From Pseudalkalibacillus decolorationis (GTDB lineage: Bacteria > Bacillota > Bacilli > Bacillales > Fictibacillaceae), in NCBI RefSeq assembly GCF_024609785.1, contig NZ_JANHJQ010000030.1, forward strand, positions 1 to 53,460: a stretch of DNA of 53,460 nucleotides, in the 5' to 3' direction. Under the pieces are notes generated by a model that was not told the origin of the DNA, ran no database searches, and saw only the letters and a program-made list of their open reading frames with translations. The stretch's first letter is position 1, and each line of letters starts with the position of its first letter. A program made the translations under genes and the position numbers. Below, piece by piece: positions 29,852-37,567 of this stretch.

Positions 29852-30592
29852 ATGCGACGCGATATACAACCCAATGAACAAGCATTCACGACTAAGGAAG
29901 TTGCTGAAGAACTGGAAATAGCCACCCCTACTGTTCGAAAGTATGGGCAAATCTTAGAGCGGAACGGATATGAATTTTTGAAAGATGGCGATCGGCGTAT
30001 ATTTGTTCAAAGTGATATCGTAGCGCTTATAGCGCTACGCGATACAGACAAGCCCCTTGACGATACAGCTATAGACGCCGTCTATCAACAAAAGGAAAGA
30101 TTAAAAGTTTCCAATGAAACCGACATAGCGCTACCCGATACATATGAAAATGTACCCCATGACCGTAATCAATTAAAAGAAGCTTTAAAATATGTCGTTC
30201 AGGAACTAGCAGTTACCCGTGAAATGAATGTCCAATTGGTAAACGATATGTCACAGCTTAAAACAACGGTTTCAAGACTTCAGCAAGATCACCATACGAT
30301 AAGTTCCAGTATTGGAAATTCAGCACAAAAAACGAATGTTAAAATTGAAAACTTGACCAAACAACAAAAGGATCAGTACGAAACCTTATTAGAGCAAGAG
30401 AAAAAGCATTATGAAAAATTGTTGCAACAAGAAAAGCAAAAAGGCGAACTGTTACAAAAAGAAATAAAAAGTATGAGAGAAGAGCAGGTTAAAGAATGGC
30501 GTTCACAAAATGATTTTAATAAACGTTTAGAAGAAGCGATCCAAAAACCAAAAGAAAAACGGGGCGGGCTTTTCTCCTTGTTCCGAAAATAA
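29852..30592 (+). CDS. MerR-type HTH, coiled-coil DNA-binding protein (RacA/DUF3967-like)
   Basis: A 246-residue protein. Residues about 8-60 form a MerR-type winged helix (FTTKEVAEELEIATPTVRKY, then GDRRIFVQSDI). Residues about 105-230 are rich in Glu, Lys and Gln and look like a long coiled coil. The end, KEKRGGLFSLFRK, is basic and aromatic, like an amphipathic membrane tip. The architecture resembles RacA and plasmid or phage DUF3967 proteins; I cannot name a closer family. The start is ATG 29852 with AAAGGAGG at 29838-29845; ATG 29798 lacks a site. Palindromes TATCGC-N3-GCGATA surround the gene and half-sites overlap its start. It sits downstream of groEL, where B. subtilis carries prophage-like genes. 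Confidence 0.75.
   Translation: MRRDIQPNEQAFTTKEVAEELEIATPTVRKYGQILERNGYEFLKDGDRRIFVQSDIVALIALRDTDKPLDDTAIDAVYQQKERLKVSNETDIALPDTYENVPHDRNQLKEALKYVVQELAVTREMNVQLVNDMSQLKTTVSRLQQDHHTISSSIGNSAQKTNVKIENLTKQQKDQYETLLEQEKKHYEKLLQQEKQKGELLQKEIKSMREEQVKEWRSQNDFNKRLEEAIQKPKEKRGGLFSLFRK
30016..30044. promoter_or_regulatory. Nested palindrome inside the MerR-type gene
   Basis: TAGCGCT-TAT-AGCGCTA (30021-30037) is flanked by ATATCG on the left and GCGATA (30039-30044) on the right. A related motif, TAGCGCTACCCGATA, recurs at 30126-30140. These sites lie in coding sequence. Confidence 0.55.
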
Positions 30593-30593
30593 A

Positions 30594-30613
30594 GCGATAT
30601 AGACAAGCGATAT
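30594..30613. promoter_or_regulatory. Directly repeated GCGATAT half-sites
   Basis: GCGATATA occurs at 30594 and again at 30607, directly after the stop codon of the MerR-type gene, with a 13-bp period. Confidence 0.55.
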
Positions 30614-30657
30614 ACCCTAAAAAATGATGTTTTTTGAAAACAGAGTGCACCCCTAAT

Positions 30658-30692
30658 GAGCTGGTCAGCAAAGGTTTGGTCGGTTCTTTTTT
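30658..30692 (+). terminator. Terminator after the MerR-type gene
   Basis: GAGCTGGTCA and TGGTCGGTTC form a stem with several G-T pairs, followed by T6. Confidence 0.6.
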
Positions 30693-30698
30693 GTGCCG

Positions 30699-30713
30699 TA
30701 TCGCCAGGCGATA
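30699..30713. promoter_or_regulatory. Palindrome TATCGC-CAG-GCGATA, copy 2
   Basis: A perfect inverted repeat identical to the copy at 30892, just after the terminator. Half-sites GCGATA follow at 30813 and 30858. Confidence 0.75.
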
Positions 30714-30891
30714 TGAATGAGGATTACATTCACATTTGGATTTCAAGTATGATCAATTAGAATATGGACTGGATGTGTGTCTTGGCCAACAACAGTGTGC
30801 TTATATAACCATGCGATACAGAGGATTTACTGGTAATACATGGGCATAAAAACGATAGCGATATGATTCAACTAAGAGGTCCCGATGTTTA

Positions 30892-30906
30892 TATCGCCAG
30901 GCGATA
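30892..30906. promoter_or_regulatory. Palindrome TATCGC-CAG-GCGATA, copy 3
   Basis: The third full copy, 225 bp before the M20 peptidase gene. No gene is supported in 30593-31116; the stretch is filled by these sites. Confidence 0.75.
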
Positions 30907-31040
30907 TGGCGAAATGTGATACAGGTAATACGCAGTATTTTTCAAATTTCAACAATTTCCCGAGAAATATCTACAAATTCTGCGTCTCAATCTTATTCGG
31001 ATAAAGTGGGGCGCTTTGATATTATGTTGAATGCTTCCGA

Positions 31041-31069
31041 AAGACATTTAGTTCGTGTATCGCTATAAT
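31041..31069 (+). promoter_or_regulatory. Promoter of the M20 peptidase gene
   Basis: AAGACA, a 17-bp spacer and TATAAT. The half-site TATCGC (31058-31063) occupies the last six bases of the spacer, touching the -10. Confidence 0.55.
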
Positions 31070-31116
31070 AAAATCAAATTAAGCCTGGTCCAATAAAAAC
31101 TTTGGGAGGGTTCTAT

Positions 31117-32472
31117 GTGAAAAATGAAATTCAAGTACATAAAGAACGTTTTATCAATGAGCTTCAGGAGTTTTTGAAAATACCGAGTATCTCTTCGTTA
31201 TCTGAACATAAAGAGGACGTCCACGCGGGTGCGGAATGGGTAGCCGAATCATTAAGGAAGGTTGGCATGGAAAACGTAGAAATTATCCCGACAGAACGGC
31301 ATCCGATTGTTTACGGGGACTGGTTACATGCAGAAGGGAAACCGACTGTTCTCATTTATGGACATTATGATGTTCAGCCTGCTGATCCTTTTGAATTATG
31401 GGAAACACTACCGTTCGAACCAACGATTCAAGACAATAAGATTTACGCAAGAGGTGCAACCGATGATAAAGGACAATTGTTCATTCATATCAAAGCGTTA
31501 GAACTTATAAAGAGTGAAAATGGAACATTACCGGTCAATGTGAAATTCTGTATTGAAGGGGAAGAAGAAATCGCCAGCCCGAACCTTCCGCCATTTATTG
31601 AGGAAAATAAGGAGAAGCTGGCAGCAGATGCGGTTGTCATTTCAGATACCTCCTTTATCGAAAAAGGGCAGCCTGCTATTTGTACGTCATTACGAGGCGC
31701 GCTTGCGATGGAAGTAAAGGTAAAAACAGCGAATACTGACTTGCATTCCGGCACATACGGTGGCGGAGTGCCTAATGCCGTCCATGTTTTATTGGACGTT
31801 CTTTCCTCTTTGCATGATGAAGATGGAAGAGTTGCAGTGGATGGCTTTTATGAAGGGGTACCAGCCGTCACAGACAAACTGAAGCAGGAAATAGCTGAAA
31901 TTCCTTTTAACGAAGACAAAATGAAGAAAGAGCTTGGCATAACCGCATTATATGGTGAAAAAGGGTATACGTTCAACGAACAGACGGGTATCCGACCAAC
32001 TCTTGAAATCAATGGTATTGGTGGAGGGTTTGCAGCAGAAGGGTTCAAAACGATTGTTCCTAGTGAGGCGAATGGCAAAATCAGCTGTCGGCTAGTGGGG
32101 GACCAGGACCCGAATCACGTGTATCGTCTCATCGAACAACATATCCAATCGATCATGCCAGATTACGCTTCAGTGGATATAAATCAGTTTGTTCAAGCAA
32201 AGGCTGTATCTCTCGATTCGCAAAATCCGATGATTCAAGCGGCTGCCAATGCGTACGAAAAAGTATATGGAGTTCGTCCGCTCTTTCCTAAAGAAGGTGG
32301 TTCGATTCCGATCGTGGAGGTTTTCGCAAGAGTGCTCGAGTCGCCTGTTGTGTTGATGGGCTTTGGCTTACCTTCAGAAAATCTGCATGCCCCGAATGAA
32401 CATTTTCATTTGGAGAACTTTGAAAAGGGCATCGAGACCGTTTGTGAATATTTACAATTGTTATCCAACTAA
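31117..32472 (+). CDS. M20 family metallopeptidase (dipeptidase)
   Basis: A 451-residue cytosolic peptidase of the M20/carboxypeptidase G2 fold. Zinc-site motifs are GHYDVQPADP, RGATDDKGQ, EGEEEIASPNL (general base Glu) and NEHFHLENF near the C-terminus. The dimerisation insert starts near residue 190. This group includes beta-Ala-X and other dipeptidases; the substrate is not evident. The start is GTG 31117, 6 bp after GGGAGGG. It is a single gene with its own promoter and a strong terminator. Confidence 0.88.
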   Translation: MKNEIQVHKERFINELQEFLKIPSISSLSEHKEDVHAGAEWVAESLRKVGMENVEIIPTERHPIVYGDWLHAEGKPTVLIYGHYDVQPADPFELWETLPFEPTIQDNKIYARGATDDKGQLFIHIKALELIKSENGTLPVNVKFCIEGEEEIASPNLPPFIEENKEKLAADAVVISDTSFIEKGQPAICTSLRGALAMEVKVKTANTDLHSGTYGGGVPNAVHVLLDVLSSLHDEDGRVAVDGFYEGVPAVTDKLKQEIAEIPFNEDKMKKELGITALYGEKGYTFNEQTGIRPTLEINGIGGGFAAEGFKTIVPSEANGKISCRLVGDQDPNHVYRLIEQHIQSIMPDYASVDINQFVQAKAVSLDSQNPMIQAAANAYEKVYGVRPLFPKEGGSIPIVEVFARVLESPVVLMGFGLPSENLHAPNEHFHLENFEKGIETVCEYLQLLSN

Positions 32473-32519
32473 AAAGTATGCCTGCCTTAATTATGCTTTT
32501 CAAAAGGCAGGCATACTTC
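32471..32519. terminator. Terminator after the M20 peptidase gene
   Basis: AAAGTATGCCTGCCTT pairs with AAGGCAGGCATACTT. It may also end minus-strand transcription. Confidence 0.85.
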
Positions 32520-32549
32520 CTTCTATTTAGAGAGCATGCTATCCAAGTA

Positions 32550-32795
32550 CTACTTAATAGCCTCAACGTTTCCAGAGACTTCTTCTTCTAGGATCTCATC
32601 TTTTCTCATTTTATCCAACGACTTTTCCAAGATGTCTTGTTCACTAGACTGTGGTATGACGACAACGCCATCCGCATCCCCGAAGAATATCTCCTGGGTT
32701 CACTGCGGTACCGCCACAGGAAATCGGAACATTGATTTCTCAAATGATCAAAACTTTATTCAAAGAAGCATCTTTAATCACGCCCAAGAATAGAA
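32550..32795 (-). pseudogene. RraA-family relic
   Basis: On the minus strand, fragments of an RraA-like protein are readable: GVIKDAS, then INVPISCGGTAVNPGDI, then in another frame DADGVVVIPQSSEQDILEK running to the stop at 32550-32552. Functional RraA proteins have about 60 residues between the first and second fragments; only about 10 remain here, with a stop codon. A one-base loss separates NPGDI from the FGDADG segment. It is therefore a deleted and frameshifted remnant. Intact relatives are aldolases or RNase E regulators. Confidence 0.7.
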
Positions 32796-32912
32796 CAAGA
32801 AGTAAAAGAGTAATACATATTTATATGAACTTTTTCGATTTAGGTCTTAACCCAAAATCTATGGGCGACGTAATATAATCATCGACTCGAACCCTTCAAT
32901 ACAAGGAATGAA

Positions 32913-32946
32913 CAAAGGCTTCGGGAAATCTCCGAGACCTTTTTCA
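32913..32946. terminator. Possible terminator for the TrmB-family gene
   Basis: AAAGGCTTCGGG and CCGAGACCTTTTT form an imperfect stem about 35 bp beyond the stop of the minus-strand regulator. Confidence 0.4.
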
Positions 32947-32980
32947 ATGTTCTACAATCGTGATGTTGTTGACCTCAACC

Positions 32981-33739
32981 CTAATACCTCAAATTCAACA
33001 GCACATCCCTAATTGCCTCGTCTTTCATAATGGTATCTTTATATTTTTGAGTAATTTCGGTTAAGGCAACATCATGATAAAAGAATTCAGTGAAGAACTT
33101 TACAAGTGGACGAGACTGAGTACGAATTGCTTGCCATTTTTTTTCTTCTATTCCAGCAAAAAGCATTTCCTGTTCATCCACAATAAGAATGCGACTTCTC
33201 TCTAAGTTTGCATGGTGCGAATCTGGTATTAAGGTGGATATGTTAGGAATGATCGTCGAGATTTCTCCGATCACATGAATGTTAACAACAACACCGTTAT
33301 TATATTTCTCCTCTAGTATAGGAAGGTAAAATCGTAAATCATCAGCCCAACCTGAAATGAAAATGGAGTGATTAGCTTGTTGCAACAAATCTTTAAGTAG
33401 TGCCTGGATAGAATGGTCTTCCTTTAACATCCATACACGATCATCTGCAGGTGCTGCTTTAATTTCTGTATTTCTTAATTGTTCGACATTGGTTTCAAAA
33501 TCAGCTTTTAGTTTGTCGATAGTGGATTCAATGGGAAGAGCGGTGTAAAGTCGCTTTTTTCCAACGGTTGATTCAAGAATCATCCCTTTCTCAGACATAC
33601 GATGTAGGACTTCGTATACTTTTGAACGGGGAACACCTGACTGCTTAACGATATCAGTCGCATCTAGAGGCTGATCGATTGTAATAAGCGATTGATAGAC
33701 TTGGCTTTCATACTGTGTGAAACCGAATTGTTGAAGCAT
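32981..33739 (-). CDS. TrmB-family transcriptional regulator
   Basis: A 252-residue regulator. Residues 1-75 form a TrmB-type winged helix (FGFTQYESQVYQSLI, GVPRSKVYEVLHRM). The rest is a TrmB-like effector domain with phospholipase-D-like fold features (IFISGWADDLRF). It is divergent from an MFS transporter gene, so local control of that transporter is likely. AAGGAG precedes the ATG. The ligand is unknown. Confidence 0.82.
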   Translation of the reverse strand: MLQQFGFTQYESQVYQSLITIDQPLDATDIVKQSGVPRSKVYEVLHRMSEKGMILESTVGKKRLYTALPIESTIDKLKADFETNVEQLRNTEIKAAPADDRVWMLKEDHSIQALLKDLLQQANHSIFISGWADDLRFYLPILEEKYNNGVVVNIHVIGEISTIIPNISTLIPDSHHANLERSRILIVDEQEMLFAGIEEKKWQAIRTQSRPLVKFFTEFFYHDVALTEITQKYKDTIMKDEAIRDVLLNLRY

Positions 33740-33840
33740 GATTTTAGACTCCTTGGCTTAGATAGTAGTAATTCCATAATAGCATACTCACTTGTTTGGA
33801 TTGTTGCTGATAAAATAATCCTTGTTTTCTCCTTTATATA

Positions 33841-33864
33841 AAGTTACCATAGTAGTAGTAACTT
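33841..33864. promoter_or_regulatory. Inverted repeat AAGTTAC-N10-GTAACTT
   Basis: A perfect 7-bp inverted repeat between the divergent regulator and the MFS gene, 20 bp before the MFS start. A related AGTAGTAATT stretch lies near 33760. It is a candidate operator for the TrmB-family protein. Confidence 0.55.
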
Positions 33865-33884
33865 ATACAAAAGGATGTTTTGCT

Positions 33885-35063
33885 ATGGATAAACGTGTAT
33901 ATTTATTAACCATCGTCTCGTTTGTTGTCGGGATGGTTGAGTTGATTATAGGTGGATTATTAGATTTGATTGCTATAGATTTAGGAGTAAGCCTCGGTCA
34001 AACTGGGTTTCTTATTACGATATTTTCACTTGTTTTTGCGATTGCAGCCCCAATTTTATTAACGTTAACAGCTGGGGTTGAGAGAAAGCGGTTGACACTG
34101 ATTGCCTTATTGGTGTTTTGCGTAGGAAACGTGATAGCTATATTTAGTCAGACGTATAGTATGTTATTGATTGCACGTATTATATCAGCCATGAGTGGCT
34201 CATTGCTTGTGGTTTTATGTGTGACGATGGCTTCCAATATTGTGGCAGCTAAGTACCGGGCCCGTGCAATTGGTATAGTCTTTATGGGAATCAGTGCCTC
34301 TTTAGTACTGGGAATTCCTATTGGGTTAATGTTGGGAAATGCTTTTGGATGGAGATCTCCATTTATCCTTATTACCGTATTAACGATCCTATCTATGGCT
34401 GGTGTGCAGTTCTTTATGGGTAGAATTGATCCGAAACCAGCGGTACCGATCGGAGAACAGTTACGTACGTTGAAGAACCGTAAAATATTACTAGCCCAAT
34501 TGACTTCATTTCTGTTTTTGGCTGGCCACTTAACGTTGTATGGATACTTAACACCATTCTTAAAAAGTGTGTTGGGGATGAATGGAACATGGGTTAGCAT
34601 TGTCTATTTAATCTTTGGAGTTGCAGCTGTGGTGGGTGGAGGAATTGGAGGTAGCCTCTCTGATCGTTTTGGTACAAAGCCCACGATCATTGCGGTGATT
34701 GTCGCCTTTGCCATATCCATCTTTTCAATTCCTTATACAACTTTCGCATTGCCGCTTTTCTTAGTTGTAATGGTTATTTGGAGTATGCTCAGTTGGGCGA
34801 TTACCCCAGCGATGCAAAGCTATCTTATCGAGTCCTCACCTGAAACTTCAGATATACAACAGAGCCTAAATAATTCGGCACTGCATTTTGGTATTGCCTT
34901 CGGATCTATGGTTGGTGGAATTGTCATAGAGCGGACCTCTGTTGAACTAAATCCTACAATCGGTGGTTTATTTATCATTGTAGCATTAATAGCTGCAGTC
35001 TTTTCGATGCGCAAGAAAAACAATACAGCACTGGTGTTTTTAGAACAAAAAGGGGTAAAATAG
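33885..35063 (+). CDS. MFS transporter
   Basis: A 392-residue membrane protein with about 12 hydrophobic segments, of the major facilitator superfamily. An MFS-type loop motif GGSLSDRFGTKPT lies between the two halves, and the sequence resembles drug/sugar efflux (AraJ/YdhP-like) members. The substrate is unknown. ATG 33885 follows AAAGGATG; longer in-frame starts run into the operator. It is divergent from a TrmB-type regulator. Confidence 0.85.
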   Translation: MDKRVYLLTIVSFVVGMVELIIGGLLDLIAIDLGVSLGQTGFLITIFSLVFAIAAPILLTLTAGVERKRLTLIALLVFCVGNVIAIFSQTYSMLLIARIISAMSGSLLVVLCVTMASNIVAAKYRARAIGIVFMGISASLVLGIPIGLMLGNAFGWRSPFILITVLTILSMAGVQFFMGRIDPKPAVPIGEQLRTLKNRKILLAQLTSFLFLAGHLTLYGYLTPFLKSVLGMNGTWVSIVYLIFGVAAVVGGGIGGSLSDRFGTKPTIIAVIVAFAISIFSIPYTTFALPLFLVVMVIWSMLSWAITPAMQSYLIESSPETSDIQQSLNNSALHFGIAFGSMVGGIVIERTSVELNPTIGGLFIIVALIAAVFSMRKKNNTALVFLEQKGVK

Positions 35064-35108
35064 ACGGTTTATAACCGGGCCTAATAGCAGAACTAATAAA
35101 TCATTTAA

Positions 35109-35143
35109 CCTTTCAATGATGTCCCATTGGAAGGTTCTTTTCA
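35109..35143 (+). terminator. Terminator after the MFS gene
   Basis: AACCTTTCAATG pairs with CATTGGAAGGTT, followed by CTTTTC. Confidence 0.75.
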
Positions 35144-35256
35144 TTCTTTTGGACGGAGAACGTTCATCCATTAAATCTTGCATTCCCAGATTACAATGAA
35201 ACCTATCCACTCGGAAATCGTAATTAGTAGAAACAGGAAGGGATGGTGTTCACTTA

Positions 35257-36249
35257 ATGAAAAGTAGTGTGATTGCACTAATTGCGGCAGGTATTCTTCC
35301 TTTTTCTGAATTAGAGCCGAACCTTGATTTAATGGAGAGGATTGAAGTGAGTCAAGAGGAGCAAGGTCAAATAATGAAACATAAGGACAGCATTGAGCCA
35401 GAGGAATTTAATGACGCATTTTTACGAGGTGACTATGAGACTATTTATCAACAGTTTAGTGATGATTTTCAAGAAAGTGTATCATTTGAAGAGTTTGTAC
35501 GTTTATCAGAATCGTTCAATGAAGGTGTGGAAGCATATCGCCTGAAATCAGAACTCTCAATTACGAAACATTTAGCCCAATACGTTTGGGTTAATGAAGC
35601 TGAAACGAAAGGGATACGAATCGTTTTTGATAAGCATGATACGATTCAGGGCTTAAATGTGACGCCTTTGCCTTCTTATACTGAAACCGACCGTCAATAC
35701 ACAGAAAATGAATATGTCATGCCGATAAAGCAAGAGTGGAATGTGGTTTGGGGCGGTACTAACCACCTTATCAATTACCACTACTTATCACCCGAGCAAC
35801 GATATGCCTATGATCTGGTCATTAAGAAAAACGGCAGCTCGTATCATGGCAATCCTCTGAAAAATAAACACTATTATGCCTTTGGGCAAGAAGTGGCAGC
35901 TCCGGCAAACGGGAAGGTAATAAAGGTGGTCGAGGATGTTGAAGACAATACTCCAGGTGAAATGAATGCCGATCAGCCTCTCGGGAACCATGTCGTGATT
36001 GAACATGATGATGGGGAGTACAGCCTTCTTGCTCACTTCAAGCAACATTCGATTTCCGTCGAGCCTGGTGATCAAGTAGAGCAAGGGGATCTTCTTGGTC
36101 TTTGTGGAAATTCCGGGAATTCTTCTGAAGCACATATTCATTTTCAAGTAATGGATGGTCCTGACGTTTTTGAAGGACAGTCAATCCGGATTCAATTTAA
36201 AACCGGTAAGGAACCTATCCAAGGTGATCGTGTAAACCCGTTTAACTAG
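35257..36249 (+). CDS. M23/LytM-fold protein with N-terminal DUF3887-like domain
   Basis: A 330-residue protein with a short N-terminal hydrophobic stretch that may be a signal peptide. Residues about 45-135 resemble a DUF3887 domain (FNDAFLRGDYETIYQQFSDD). Residues about 160-315 are M23/LytM-like, with AHF (His260) and AHIHF (His293, His295). The first zinc-ligand motif HxxxD reads R-Y-A-Y-D (Arg182, Asp186), so the first His is absent. It could be a weakly active or inactive cell-wall endopeptidase or a regulator. It is a single gene. Confidence 0.78.
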   Translation: MKSSVIALIAAGILPFSELEPNLDLMERIEVSQEEQGQIMKHKDSIEPEEFNDAFLRGDYETIYQQFSDDFQESVSFEEFVRLSESFNEGVEAYRLKSELSITKHLAQYVWVNEAETKGIRIVFDKHDTIQGLNVTPLPSYTETDRQYTENEYVMPIKQEWNVVWGGTNHLINYHYLSPEQRYAYDLVIKKNGSSYHGNPLKNKHYYAFGQEVAAPANGKVIKVVEDVEDNTPGEMNADQPLGNHVVIEHDDGEYSLLAHFKQHSISVEPGDQVEQGDLLGLCGNSGNSSEAHIHFQVMDGPDVFEGQSIRIQFKTGKEPIQGDRVNPFN

Positions 36250-36357
36250 AAAATCGAAATAGTTCGAAGGTATAGTTTTTGTCATATTCAGGATATTGAG
36301 AGTTTCATTATGATAGAATGATTTTGTTGGAATTATCTGATAAAGGAGGCTATACCT

Positions 36358-37551
36358 TTGAATTCATTAAACCACCATCAAGTATTGGTCGTTGGGGGTG
36401 GGACCGCAGGGATAACCGTAGCGGCACACCTTAGTAAACTAGCAAGCGGAATCGATATAGCAATTGTTGAACCATCCTCCAAGCACTATTACCAGCCTTT
36501 ATGGACGTTAGTCGGAGGCGGTGTTTTTCAAAGGGAGGAGTCTGAAAAAGAAGAGAAGGACGTCATTCCAGAGCATGTCGAGTGGTATCAGGATGCGGTG
36601 AAAACCTTTTACCCAGAACAAAACTATGTATTGACCGAAGACGGGAAAGAAATTCATTACAAGTATTTAGTCGTTGCACCAGGGCTCCAACTGAACTGGA
36701 ATCAAATCAAAGGGCTGGACACCAACCTTGGAAAATACGGAATTTGCAGCAATTACTCGTATAATCATGTTGAATATTCATGGGAAACGATTTCGAACTT
36801 TAAAGAGGGCAATGCGATCTTTACATACCCGAACTCCCCGGTGAAATGCGGCGGGGCTCCTCAAAAAATCATGTATCTTGCAGAAGAGTCGTTCCGTAAC
36901 AATGGGGTGCGTGATAAGGCGAATGTCACCTTCGTTTCACCGAACGATTCGATTTTCTCCGTCGAAAAGTATGCTCGAACATTAGAAGGTATCATCGAGG
37001 AACGGAATATCAATACGATGTTCAATTATGAACTGACGGAAATCATGGCGGATAGAAAACTCGCGGTGTTCATAAATGTCACGACTGATGAATATAAAAC
37101 GTTGCCATTTGAGCTGCTCCATGTTGTACCTCCAATGAGTGCACCAGACTTTATTAGGGAAAGTCCACTCTCGGATGAAGCAGGCTGGGTTGATGTCGAT
37201 GCTTATAGTTTGCAGCATAACAAATACCCGAATATTTTCAGTTTGGGTGATGCCTCCAGCCTGCCGACATCTAAGACGGGTGCTGCAATAAGGAAACAGG
37301 CTCCTGTAGTCGTTTCGAATCTATACAATCTCATAAAAAAGAGACCGATGCGTCAGAAGTATGATGGATATACCTCATGTCCTCTAGTGACAGGGTATGG
37401 GAAACTTGTTCTGGCTGAATTTGTGTATGGGAATAAGCCTAAGGAAACGTTCCCTTTCAATCAGGCGAAGGAAAGAAAAAGCATGTATTGGTTGAAAAAG
37501 TACGGGCTGCCTGCGATGTATTGGAACGGGATGCTGAAAGGACGAGCTTAA
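36358..37551 (+). CDS. Sulfide:quinone oxidoreductase-like flavoprotein
   Basis: A 397-residue FAD-dependent oxidoreductase. The FAD motif VVGGGTAGITVAAHL lies at residues about 10-25. Cys164 (in VKCGGAPQK) and Cys341 (in SCPLVTGYG) are placed as the redox pair of type II SQR, and KTGAAIRKQAPVV is also typical. It oxidises sulfide and passes electrons to quinone, forming persulfide. The start is TTG 36358 with AAAGGAGG. It is 16 bp upstream of a persulfide dioxygenase-rhodanese gene. Confidence 0.88.
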   Translation: MNSLNHHQVLVVGGGTAGITVAAHLSKLASGIDIAIVEPSSKHYYQPLWTLVGGGVFQREESEKEEKDVIPEHVEWYQDAVKTFYPEQNYVLTEDGKEIHYKYLVVAPGLQLNWNQIKGLDTNLGKYGICSNYSYNHVEYSWETISNFKEGNAIFTYPNSPVKCGGAPQKIMYLAEESFRNNGVRDKANVTFVSPNDSIFSVEKYARTLEGIIEERNINTMFNYELTEIMADRKLAVFINVTTDEYKTLPFELLHVVPPMSAPDFIRESPLSDEAGWVDVDAYSLQHNKYPNIFSLGDASSLPTSKTGAAIRKQAPVVVSNLYNLIKKRPMRQKYDGYTSCPLVTGYGKLVLAEFVYGNKPKETFPFNQAKERKSMYWLKKYGLPAMYWNGMLKGRA

Positions 37552-37567
37552 ATCGAGGAGGTTGCAG

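Noticed and set aside
34148-34600. A 150-codon minus-strand frame inside the MFS gene
   Set aside because: It is antisense to a membrane protein gene with strong hydrophobic segments.
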